In this document: piece by piece, positions 1-5,675 of the stretch
Position numbering within the stretch: the stretch's first letter is position 1
How the letters are laid out: the number at the start of each line of letters is the position of its first letter
NCBI GenBank assembly: GCA_008501575.1
Contig: QQUO01000340.1
Span: 1-5,675, forward strand
Direction of reading: 5' to 3'
DNA length: 5,675 nt
Source of the DNA: Pseudomonadota bacterium
GTDB lineage: Bacteria > Pseudomonadota > Gammaproteobacteria > Xanthomonadales > Marinicellaceae
Program-made: the position numbers and the translations under genes
The notes under the pieces: model-generated
Database searches by the model: none
Told to the model about the DNA's origin: nothing
Seen by the model: the letters and a program-made list of their open reading frames with translations, nothing else

Positions 1-568
1 ATAAGCTGTTGAGGGTTTGGTTAAGGTCACTGAGAATATGAGTGACTGCCAGATTAATGGATTGAACAAAATGTGCATAACCATCGCCCTGAATGGTGAG
101 GTTTTGTGTCAATGTTTGATCGATTAAAATGTGGCCATCGGCATCTGTTAAGACAAATTGTAGGCTGACTTTGGCGTACTTGCCATCTTTCTCAAACGCC
201 AGAATCTGAGTGTCTAAGCGGTCATGGCGTTCATTAAAAGCCGCACTTGTCTGAATATGTTGCCAGTGATGTTCGGCCCAGTTTTTTAAAGTGTCATGTA
301 ATAAAATGGTGGGTGATTCCAGCCAGTAGTGGTTATTTAATTGCACCAATGCACCATCAGTTTTAGTGGCCACCATGGGACGGCCACCTAAGATACTTAA
401 GGCTTTGGGACGGGAGATAACCACGGATGCTCGCAGGCTTTGATGGCTGGTGCTTAGACTGATGTCCTGGTCTGCGTTAATTCGGTAATACTGTTTAATG
501 CTGGCCTGTTGATTACCACAGGCAGTCAGTGTTAGCAGAATAAAAGTCAGTGCAATGATGGTTTTCAT
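1..568 (-). CDS. ABC-type transport auxiliary lipoprotein (PqiC/DUF330-like), 3' end cut by window edge
   Basis: Translating the minus strand from the ATG at 568-566 gives 189 open codons to the left edge. Residues 1-16 form a short lipoprotein signal peptide ending in the lipobox LTAC, so Cys17 is the predicted lipidated residue. The following Gly18, rather than Asp, fits outer-membrane sorting. The rest matches the pattern of the ABC_trans_aux (PqiC) family: a strand ending in an HYWLESP segment (residues 80-86), amphipathic helix 87-105, a two-strand segment with the turn DADG (142-145), then a C-terminal helix from about 164. The helix is still running at the edge (residues 175-189), and with family members near 190-210 residues only a few codons should be missing. 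The start overlaps the MCE stop by 4 bases (ATGA). The likely role is the outer-membrane-side partner of the MCE transporter encoded upstream. The family assignment rests on pattern and context and is good; the substrate is unknown. Confidence 0.88.
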   Translation of the reverse strand, partial: MKTIIALTFILLTLTACGNQQASIKQYYRINADQDISLSTSHQSLRASVVISRPKALSILGGRPMVATKTDGALVQLNNHYWLESPTILLHDTLKNWAEHHWQHIQTSAAFNERHDRLDTQILAFEKDGKYAKVSLQFVLTDADGHILIDQTLTQNLTIQGDGYAHFVQSINLAVTHILSDLNQTLNSL

Positions 569-1509
569 AGTTCCTCATCCTTAATTTCTGATTTTCCTGA
601 GAAAATTAATTTTGAGGGGTCCTTGCGGATTTCATTGGTTGCTTCGTTGAGGTTGCGACCGGCGGACTCCACGTCATTCATCAGGTTTTCTATACGTCCG
701 GATAAGTGCTGCATAACATAAGATGCGGCTTTTAAGATTTGGACCATTTCAGAGTTTTCACCGGTTAACAACCCGCGGGTATCGGTCACTAAACCATTAA
801 TATTATTTAATCCTTGATCCAGGCTGTCAATGGAGCCTTTAACTTGTTCCGTTAAAGCGGTTAAATTTGTTAATGTGTCGGTGATTTTTTGTTGATTTTC
901 ACCACTGACAATGGCTTTGCTGTTCTCTAGTACCACGGCCAAATCTTCACTGGCGGTTTTGATGTTGGTTAATATATCCGGTAAGGCGCGATCAATTTGG
1001 CCGGTGATGCGATCCAAACGCTCATTGAGCATGTCCAGCATGGGTGATATTTTGTCATCGGTCAGGTCGTTAATCTTGTCAGAGGTTTTGGCCAACTGAG
1101 TAAACAAGTCAGATGGGGGTTTTCCCGGGATAACATCATCAGCTTCAAAATAGGTTCGGGCATCTCCACCGTTAATATTAATGGACATGTCGGCAATTAA
1201 GCCGCCGGCATTTATTTGCGCGGTGGAATTACTGGGTATTTGCCATTCTTTGAAAACACTGTATGTGACTTTAAAGCGAACTTTGTTAACTTCAAACTCA
1301 GGCGCAATGGTTTCAATTTGACCAACCCGGTAGCCTTCGAAATAAACAGGTGTGCCGTAGCTGAGACCGGTGACATTGTCGTAATAACTGTGATAATCGA
1401 CACTGTCGGCTTGTTGGCCAGTCATAATAACCAGTAAAGCCAAGGTGAGGATACCAATGCCCAAGGTGAATAAACCGACCCAAAAATAATGACTGACTTT
1501 TTGTTTCAT
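565..1509 (-). CDS. MCE (MlaD-family) substrate-binding protein, inner-membrane anchored, with long helical tail
   Basis: This is a 314-residue MCE protein, the periplasmic lipid-handling component of a lipid ABC transporter. After a short basic N-terminus (K2, K4) comes one transmembrane helix at about residues 9-30. The MCE domain follows at about 38-115, with recognisable elements YDNVTGLSYGTPVYFEG (43-59), RVGQI (61-65) and the strand-rich end AGGLIADMSININGG (101-115). Residues 135-295 are almost entirely predicted helix, and the tail ends with RKDPSKLIFSG (295-305), a C-terminal pattern common in such MCE proteins. E. coli MlaD is only about 183 residues, so this protein has a much longer tail. 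By analogy with PqiB and LetB, a hexamer of such tails could form a periplasmic conduit; that is inference. The ATG overlaps the ATPase stop by 4 bases with no clear Shine-Dalgarno. Family is certain; the transported lipid is not shown. Confidence 0.95.
   Translation of the reverse strand: MKQKVSHYFWVGLFTLGIGILTLALLVIMTGQQADSVDYHSYYDNVTGLSYGTPVYFEGYRVGQIETIAPEFEVNKVRFKVTYSVFKEWQIPSNSTAQINAGGLIADMSININGGDARTYFEADDVIPGKPPSDLFTQLAKTSDKINDLTDDKISPMLDMLNERLDRITGQIDRALPDILTNIKTASEDLAVVLENSKAIVSGENQQKITDTLTNLTALTEQVKGSIDSLDQGLNNINGLVTDTRGLLTGENSEMVQILKAASYVMQHLSGRIENLMNDVESAGRNLNEATNEIRKDPSKLIFSGKSEIKDEEL
571..582 (-). promoter_or_regulatory. Ribosome binding site of the auxiliary lipoprotein
   Basis: On the minus strand AAGGA (582-578) and GAGGA (576-572) stand 9 and 3 bases before the ATG at 568. 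They lie inside the end of the MCE gene. The lipoprotein can therefore be initiated independently as well as by coupling, which supports the chosen start. Confidence 0.6.
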
Positions 1510-2330
1510 GATAGTGTGTAGTTTTCCTGTGTAAGTCGCCGTAAGTATTCGTCCGGATCTAGTTTATCATGGCGTGAGCGGCGCTGTAATAAGTCCATGA
1601 TACGTTTATTTTTTGACTGTTTGACTTCATCAACCGAGGCCGTGAGTAAGTTTTTGCCCTGGTCGAGAAATGTAATGCGATCAGCAATTTTAAAAGCGCT
1701 TTCCAATTCGTGGGTGACCACAATCATGCTCATGCCCATGTTGTCACGTAACGACAATATTAGATCATCAATTTCTGAAGCCACCACCGGATCTAATCCG
1801 GCAGAGGGTTCATCAAAAAACAACAGCTTCGGGTCCATAACAATGGCTCTGGCCAATGCGGCGCGTTTGATCATGCCGCCGGATAATTGCGATGGCATGA
1901 GTTTATGGAAACCGCCTAAATTGACCACTTCTAATTTCATCCGGGTAATAATGCGAATGGTATTTTCATCCAAATCGGTAAACTCTCGCAACGGAAAAGC
2001 CACATTATCACCCACTGTCATGGATGAAAATAACGCACCACTTTGAAAGGAAACACCGATATTTTGTTTTAGTTTTAAATGCTCGTTAAAACTGATTTGG
2101 TTTATGTCTTCGCCCAGTACTTTAATTTGACCTGAGGTTGGCTTATAGAGTCCCAGTATGTACCACAGTAATGTGGATTTGCCCGAACCACTGCCCCCCA
2201 TAATGACCCGTATTTCTCCACGATCGACTGCAAAATTCATACCATCAAGAATTTTGCGGGTGCCATAATGGGTTACCAAATCAGTGACTTCGATAACTTT
2301 TTCAGGGGTTGTTCGATTTTGTTTACTCAT
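1506..2330 (-). CDS. MlaF-type ABC transporter ATP-binding protein
   Basis: This 274-residue cytoplasmic ATPase powers the MlaE-family permease encoded just upstream. All nucleotide-binding motifs are intact: Walker A GGSGSGKST (45-53), Q-loop around Q96 in FQSGALF, signature LSGGM (149-153), Walker B LLFFDE (169-174) with catalytic E174, D-loop SAGLD (176-180) and switch H207 in VVTHE. The SGAL after the Q-loop glutamine and the LSGGM signature (M, not Q) are typical of the MlaF/Mkl subfamily. Residues about 240-274 form a charged C-terminal extension. In E. coli MlaF (269 residues) the equivalent tail reaches across to the partner ATPase next to the STAS protein MlaB, so a similar contact with the STAS protein encoded here is plausible. 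The ATG at 2330 overlaps the permease stop by 4 bases and lacks an obvious Shine-Dalgarno. It is an orthologous or paralogous member of the MlaF family; the operon is not the classic mla order, so no symbol is given. Confidence 0.96.
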   Translation of the reverse strand: MSKQNRTTPEKVIEVTDLVTHYGTRKILDGMNFAVDRGEIRVIMGGSGSGKSTLLWYILGLYKPTSGQIKVLGEDINQISFNEHLKLKQNIGVSFQSGALFSSMTVGDNVAFPLREFTDLDENTIRIITRMKLEVVNLGGFHKLMPSQLSGGMIKRAALARAIVMDPKLLFFDEPSAGLDPVVASEIDDLILSLRDNMGMSMIVVTHELESAFKIADRITFLDQGKNLLTASVDEVKQSKNKRIMDLLQRRSRHDKLDPDEYLRRLTQENYTLS

Positions 2331-3124
2331 TTGGTCAGGAAATAACTGGCAATCATATCAGCAAAAACGATAAAAGAAATCGATACCACCACCGCTGTTG
2401 TGGTGGCTTTACCCACCCCTTCGGCACCATTGGTGACATAAAAACCGGTGGTGGCGCCAACCAGGACAATAATAATTCCAAAAACCACACTTTTAATCAG
2501 ACCCTGCATAATATCACCGATAACCAAAACATTAAAGGACTCAACCATATAGGCAGAAATACTCATGTCCAGTTTCGTTACACTAAACAGTGCGCCGCCA
2601 AAAATGGCAACAATATCAGCCGCAATAATTAACAGTGGCATGGAAATAATTAATGCCAATAAGGGCGGTAACACCAAATAGCGCACCGGTACCACACCCA
2701 TGACATTTAAGGCGTCAATTTCTTGCGATACGGTTTGTGAACCGATGCGGGCGGCAATCGCGGCACCTGAGCGACCGGCCACAATAATACCGGTTATCAA
2801 GGGTGAAAATTCACGGGTCACTGATTTAGCGATGGCCAATAAAACCTGTGACTGAGCGCCAAAAGCCTGCAGTGCATAAATTAATTGTATGGCCAGCATC
2901 ATACCGACCACCAATGCCAGCATCAACACTATTGGTAAGGCATCGACCCCTTCTGCTTTGATGTGCTTAATCACTTGGGCAAAACGCAGACGCTGTTTAT
3001 ATTTGCGGCCCACAATCAGCCAATAAAAACTGTCCCAAAATAGGCGCATGGCAAACCCCAGTCGTTCCAGGGACTGTACCGTTATTTGTCCAAGGGATTC
3101 CAGTTTTTGTGTGAGTTTAGTCAT
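2327..3124 (-). CDS. MlaE-family lipid ABC transporter permease
   Basis: This 265-residue integral membrane protein belongs to the MlaE permease family (PF02405). The N-terminal 60 residues contain amphipathic and basic stretches, probably an interfacial helix. Hydrophobic segments follow at roughly 62-85, 104-118, 148-180, 203-228 and 241-262. The family core is clear: REFSP (104-108), IIVAGRSGAAIAARIG (113-128), QEIDALNVMGV (134-144) and RYLVLP (148-153). A dimer would sit on two MlaF-type ATPases and take the MCE hexamer on its periplasmic face. Many homologues in related operons carry an N-terminal STAS domain on the same polypeptide; here that domain is the separate upstream gene, which overlaps this one by 8 bases. 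The AGRSG wording of the core looks closer, from memory, to that STAS-fused subgroup than to E. coli MlaE. No Shine-Dalgarno is visible before the ATG at 3124, which points to translational coupling. Confidence 0.95.
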   Translation of the reverse strand: MTKLTQKLESLGQITVQSLERLGFAMRLFWDSFYWLIVGRKYKQRLRFAQVIKHIKAEGVDALPIVLMLALVVGMMLAIQLIYALQAFGAQSQVLLAIAKSVTREFSPLITGIIVAGRSGAAIAARIGSQTVSQEIDALNVMGVVPVRYLVLPPLLALIISMPLLIIAADIVAIFGGALFSVTKLDMSISAYMVESFNVLVIGDIMQGLIKSVVFGIIIVLVGATTGFYVTNGAEGVGKATTTAVVVSISFIVFADMIASYFLTK

Positions 3125-3428
3125 TAATGGTAAACACCTGATCTAAGCGTGCCAATTCAATAATGGATTTTACATGTGGGCTCAAGCGCGTTAAGCGAAA
3201 AGATTTCTGGTGGCTGTTGCCATACTGTAAGCCTTCCACCAGAGCGGCAATCCCTGATGAATCAATGTAAGTGACATCCGCTAAATCGACGACCACAAGG
3301 GGTGAAGTTTTTAAGGCGCTGAGAATGGTTTTTCGTAACTCAGATGAGTTGGACAAATCCACATCACCTTGTACGAATACAGTACATTGATTTTCGTCCT
3401 TTACAAAATTGATGAGATCTGATTTCAT
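3117..3428 (-). CDS. Stand-alone STAS-domain protein (MlaB-like transporter subunit)
   Basis: This 103-residue protein is a single STAS domain. It has N-terminal strands with VQGDVDLSNS (19-28), strand VVVDL (45-49), then the diagnostic loop YIDSSGIAAL (54-63) leading into a helix. In SpoIIAA-type anti-sigma antagonists the first Ser of DSSG is the phosphorylated residue; here it is Ser57. In E. coli the STAS protein MlaB binds the MlaF ATPase and is needed for transporter activity, and the location directly before the permease and ATPase makes that role most likely. A role as an anti-sigma antagonist is less likely, since no anti-sigma kinase or phosphatase gene is present here. The start overlaps the isomerase stop by 4 bases (ATGA), and the stop overlaps the permease start by 8 bases. 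It has no signal peptide or membrane segment and should be cytoplasmic. Confidence 0.92.
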   Translation of the reverse strand: MKSDLINFVKDENQCTVFVQGDVDLSNSSELRKTILSALKTSPLVVVDLADVTYIDSSGIAALVEGLQYGNSHQKSFRLTRLSPHVKSIIELARLDQVFTIND

Positions 3429-4012
3429 TGCTTCACCTGTATGGAAATTATTTTGAGATTTTTGACCGGTACATCTTTGGCATCCAATTGCTCGTTGTAA
3501 TGGGTTTGAACGGCTGCGATTTTATCCACTACGTCCATGCCAGCCGTGATATAGCCAAACACCGCATAACCCCATCCATCTGCACTTGGGTCTAAATTGT
3601 TGTTTTCACCCAGATTTATAAAAAAACTGGAAGCGGCTGAATGGGGATCATTATAGCGTGCCATGGATAAACTACCGCGGGTGTTTTTTAAGCCATTTCC
3701 CGATTCATTCACCACGGTACCACAGGTTTTGACCTCATCTAAATCACTGGTAAAAGCACCGGCTTGAATTACAAACCCCGGCACCACCCGATGAATCAAG
3801 GTGTTATCGTAGCGTTTGTTTTTAATCAGATGTAATAAATGATTAACCGTCAACGGTGCTTTTAAGCGATCCAATTCCACTGTTAGGCTACCCAGGCTGG
3901 TTTCGATGTCCAGTTCAGGAAACATATTATTGGGGTAGGCCTTGTCTTCGGGGCAAGCAGCCTGCAACAAAGTCGATAGGCCAATGAATATGCAAGCAAA
4001 GTATTTCGGCAT
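3425..4012 (-). CDS. Secreted cyclophilin-type peptidyl-prolyl cis-trans isomerase (PpiA-like)
   Basis: This 195-residue protein should catalyse proline cis-trans isomerisation in the periplasm. Residues 1-19 form a signal sequence (hydrophobic 5-16). Whether it is cut by signal peptidase I or II is unclear, because QAAC (17-20) puts Cys at a lipobox position but with Gln where Leu is expected. The cyclophilin fold follows from about residue 34. Key elements are the HRVVPGF motif with the catalytic Arg at R75, FVIQAG with Q83, GSLSMAR (113-119), SSFFINL (128-134) and GYAVFG (148-153), closely paralleling E. coli PpiA. The position of the cyclosporin-contacting Trp of human cyclophilin A aligns by eye with Asn139, as expected for a drug-insensitive bacterial type. 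Cys20 and Cys97 are the only mature cysteines. It is the first gene after the valS terminator and overlaps the STAS gene by 4 bases. The Shine-Dalgarno before the ATG at 4012 is weak, but the signal peptide supports this start. Confidence 0.93.
   Translation of the reverse strand: MPKYFACIFIGLSTLLQAACPEDKAYPNNMFPELDIETSLGSLTVELDRLKAPLTVNHLLHLIKNKRYDNTLIHRVVPGFVIQAGAFTSDLDEVKTCGTVVNESGNGLKNTRGSLSMARYNDPHSAASSFFINLGENNNLDPSADGWGYAVFGYITAGMDVVDKIAAVQTHYNEQLDAKDVPVKNLKIISIQVKQ
3432..3438 (-). promoter_or_regulatory. Ribosome binding site of the STAS gene
   Basis: The minus strand reads AGGTGAA (3438-3432), with AGGTG ending 5 bases before the ATG at 3428. It lies inside the 3' end of the isomerase gene and is one of only two good Shine-Dalgarno matches in the transporter run. 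Confidence 0.55.
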
Positions 4013-4097
4013 GATAAAAAACTGTTTAATTAATTTATCATTTTACCTAATGCGAGGGATATTTGATAGCGTGACGAATATATTACTTTGATGAATT

Positions 4098-4132
4098 AGC
4101 ACAGCAGATCGGGTGTCCGTAAGATGTGTGCT
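4098..4132. repeat. Imperfect inverted repeat in the operon leader region
   Basis: The arms AGCACA (4098-4103) and TGTGCT (4127-4132) are perfectly complementary. They enclose a small inner stem CGG/CCG (4110-4112 with 4117-4119) around a 4-base loop, and unpaired bases separate the two stems. No T-run follows on either strand, so it does not look like a terminator. It could be an operator or a leader-RNA hairpin, or chance. Confidence 0.35.
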
Positions 4133-4147
4133 GCGATTATTAAGAAC

Positions 4148-4185
4148 AAAAAATTAAACGGCCACATGATAAAAATGCGGCCATT
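4148..4185 (-). terminator. Intrinsic terminator of valS
   Basis: On the minus strand an 11-pair stem is formed by 4185-4175 and 4167-4157, with two G-U pairs and a GC-rich middle (GGCC). The loop has 7 bases (4174-4168). After a short TAA comes a run of six T (4153-4148). It starts about 45 bases after the valS stop codon. On the plus strand no T-run follows the hairpin, so it acts in one direction, separating valS from the downstream operon. Confidence 0.82.
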
Positions 4186-4230
4186 ATTAACGATGATCCC
4201 AAATTTCCATTGTTACCTGAAATATTCAGC

Positions 4231-5675
4231 TTAAAGCTGGTCGAGTTTACTGCGTTGCTCTTTGAGCTCTTTAAGTGCGGTTTGATTTTCTTGTAGTTTT
4301 TCGCGCTCAGCATTGACCACGGATTCAGGCGCTTTGGCGGTAAACTTGTCGTTATTTAGTTTGCCTTGGGCGCGTTTAATTTCTTGCGCCACTTTAGCGA
4401 TGTTCTTATCGATGCGTTGCATCTCTTCGTCTATATCAATCAAGCCGGCCAAAGGTATCAACACTTTGGTGGTGCCGATTAAACCAGTGGCAGAAGGGGG
4501 TTCTTCGCTATTTTCAGCCAACAACTCAAGGCCTTCTAATCTGGCTAAAGTGTGAATTAAGCTATGGTATTTAGCCACATTGGTGACATCTTTGTCACAG
4601 TAGTCGCTGAGTAAAACCTGCAGTGGTTTGCCCGGCGGGATGTTCATTTCAGCCCGAATTTGACGCACACTTAAGGTTAATTGCTTAAGCCATTGAATGT
4701 CGTCATCAGCCTCATCATCCACTTTTTGTGGGTTGGCCACCGGGAAGGCAGAAATCATAATGGATTGACTACCCAAGGTTAGTTTTTCCGCCACCGCTTG
4801 CCAGATTTCTTCGGTCAAAAACGGCATAATCGGGTGTAATAAACGCAAGGCTTGATCTAAGACGGTGAGCAGGGTGTATTGGACATGGGGTTTCTGGTCA
4901 GTTTTTAATAAGGGCTTGGCCATTTCCAGGAACCAGTCACAGTATTTGTTCCAGAAAAAATCATAAATAACCTGGCTGGCTAAATCTAAACGATAACTGT
5001 CAAGGTGTTTGCGATAATCAGCAATACACTGTTGTAATCTTGATGTTATCCAGCGTTCGGTGGTACTGGGTGCGTAGGATTTTTTGATGGTAATATCAAA
5101 ATCCTCACAATTCATTAACACAAAACGTGCGGCATTAAAGATCTTATTGCAAAAGTTGCGGTAGCCTTCAACCCGGCCCATGTCAAAATTTATATCACGA
5201 CCGGTGCTGGCCAGGGAAGCAAAGGTGAAACGCAAAGCATCACAGCCGTAGGCTTTTATGCCTTCGGGGAAATCTTGTGCCGTTTGGTCTTTAATGGCTT
5301 GGATTTTCTGTGGCTGATCTTGCATTAATCCCTGGGTGCGTTTAGCCATTAATTGCTTGAGACCAATGCCATCAATAACATCTAAAGGGTCAAGTACATT
5401 GCCTTTGGATTTGGACATTTTTTGACCGTGGGAATCACGTACCAGACCGTGAATATAAACTTCTTTAAAGGGCACCTCGTCCATGAACTTGATGCCCATC
5501 ATAATCATCCTGGCCACCCAGAAAAAGATAATATCAAAGCCGGTTACCAGGACATTGCCCGGGTAAAAGTTTTTCAATTCATCACTATTTTCCGGCCAGT
5601 CCAAAGTGGCAAAAGGCCACAATGCCGAAGAAAACCAGGTGTCTAACACGTCTGAATCCTGGCGTAATTTAAGGG
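4231..5675 (-). CDS. valS: Valyl-tRNA synthetase, C-terminal half (5' end beyond window)
   Basis: This class I synthetase charges tRNA-Val with valine in the cytoplasm. The frame is open to the right edge, giving 480 visible residues of a protein that is normally about 950. The GTG at 5649 is an internal Val codon in the context QDSDVLDTWFSS, not a start. Visible parts, numbered from the first complete codon (5673), are DTWFSS (11-16) and GFDIIFFWVARM (45-56) of the catalytic domain, and the KMSKS ATP-binding loop (85-89; bases 5421-5407) followed by KGNVLDP. Then come ASTGRDINFD (154-163) and EGYRNFCNK (169-177), the helical anticodon-binding domain (about 205-345) including HPIMPFLTEEIWQ (280-292) and RAEMNIPPGKPL (340-351), and the C-terminal coiled coil (about 412-480) that contacts the tRNA in bacterial ValRS. 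The HIGH motif and editing domain lie outside the window. It ends with TAA at 4233-4231, followed by its own terminator. Confidence 0.98.
   Translation of the reverse strand, partial: LKLRQDSDVLDTWFSSALWPFATLDWPENSDELKNFYPGNVLVTGFDIIFFWVARMIMMGIKFMDEVPFKEVYIHGLVRDSHGQKMSKSKGNVLDPLDVIDGIGLKQLMAKRTQGLMQDQPQKIQAIKDQTAQDFPEGIKAYGCDALRFTFASLASTGRDINFDMGRVEGYRNFCNKIFNAARFVLMNCEDFDITIKKSYAPSTTERWITSRLQQCIADYRKHLDSYRLDLASQVIYDFFWNKYCDWFLEMAKPLLKTDQKPHVQYTLLTVLDQALRLLHPIMPFLTEEIWQAVAEKLTLGSQSIMISAFPVANPQKVDDEADDDIQWLKQLTLSVRQIRAEMNIPPGKPLQVLLSDYCDKDVTNVAKYHSLIHTLARLEGLELLAENSEEPPSATGLIGTTKVLIPLAGLIDIDEEMQRIDKNIAKVAQEIKRAQGKLNNDKFTAKAPESVVNAEREKLQENQTALKELKEQRSKLDQL

Larger units (their letters stand above)
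4013..4230 (-). other. Intergenic gap between valS and the isomerase-transporter operon
   Basis: This 218-base AT-rich gap must carry the operon promoter if the valS terminator is efficient. On the minus strand two -10-like hexamers are visible, TATATT (4082-4077) and TAAAAT (4045-4040), but neither has a convincing -35 box at 16-18 bases, so no promoter is called. An imperfect inverted repeat lies at 4098-4132. I see no open reading frame of useful size, no tRNA and no recognisable riboswitch. Confidence 0.5.

Noticed and set aside
1597..2046. A 149-codon plus-strand open frame, with others at 911-1099, 1216-1437, 2309-2632, 4313-4555 and 5422-5646.
   Set aside because: All lie antisense within strongly supported minus-strand genes, show no domain pattern, and have no independent start context; they are shadow frames.
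565..3428. Calling this the canonical mlaFEDCB operon.
   Set aside because: Gene order is different, the MCE protein is much longer than MlaD, and a PqiC-like lipoprotein stands where mlaC would be, so the classic gene symbols would mislead.
4030..4041. A three-codon mini-ORF (ATG ATA AAT TAA) on the minus strand in the isomerase leader, preceded by AGG.
   Set aside because: It is too short to distinguish from chance in AT-rich DNA, and it is not in frame with the isomerase.
4040..4082. Promoter candidates with -10-like TATATT (4082-4077) or TAAAAT (4045-4040) for the operon.
   Set aside because: No acceptable -35 hexamer lies at 16-18 bases from either, so a sigma-70 promoter cannot be supported from sequence alone.
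4010..4175. An 11-base direct repeat, CATGATAAAAA at 4010-4020 and 4165-4175.
   Set aside because: One copy is the isomerase start region and the other the terminator loop; the sequence is simple and AT-rich, with no further similarity around it.
5647..5649. GTG as a possible start of a short 472-residue ValS.
   Set aside because: The frame stays open upstream to the window edge and encodes the expected conserved ValS residues before it, so this is an internal valine codon of a gene cut by the edge.

Overview
The window is ordinary-looking gammaproteobacterial chromosome. All genes lie on the minus strand, coding is dense, base composition is moderate (mid-40s % G+C by eye), and the valyl-tRNA synthetase and periplasmic cyclophilin resemble proteobacterial homologues. 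Genus cannot be called from the sequence alone. No mobile element, CRISPR array, tRNA or rRNA was seen.

Layout, read right to left in the direction of transcription. (1) 5675-4231 holds the C-terminal half of valS, cut by the right edge and followed by a convincing intrinsic terminator at 4148-4185. (2) A 218-base gap (4230-4013) contains the terminator, an imperfect inverted repeat and only weak promoter-like elements. (3) A tight six-gene run follows: a secreted cyclophilin-type peptidyl-prolyl isomerase (4012-3425), a stand-alone STAS protein (3428-3117), an MlaE-family permease (3124-2327), an MlaF-type ATPase (2330-1506), an MCE/MlaD-family protein with a long helical tail (1509-565), and a PqiC-like auxiliary lipoprotein (568 to the left edge, missing only its last residues). 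Every junction in this run overlaps, four by 4 bases (ATGA) and one by 8 bases, so the genes are very probably one transcript with coupled translation.

The last five genes together encode a complete MCE-type lipid ABC transporter. Permease, ATPase and STAS subunit form the inner-membrane engine, the MCE protein is anchored in the inner membrane and reaches into the periplasm, and the lipoprotein probably provides the outer-membrane end. The gene order and parts list differ from the classic mlaFEDCB operon. There is no MlaC shuttle in the window, a PqiC-type lipoprotein is present instead, and the STAS gene precedes the permease rather than ending the operon. The periplasmic isomerase at the head of the operon may help fold periplasmic parts of the system, or may only share its promoter.

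Nothing here is clearly a new kind of system. The most interesting points are the hybrid Mla/Pqi architecture, the split STAS-permease pair with an intact DSSG motif, and the isomerase coupled to the transporter.
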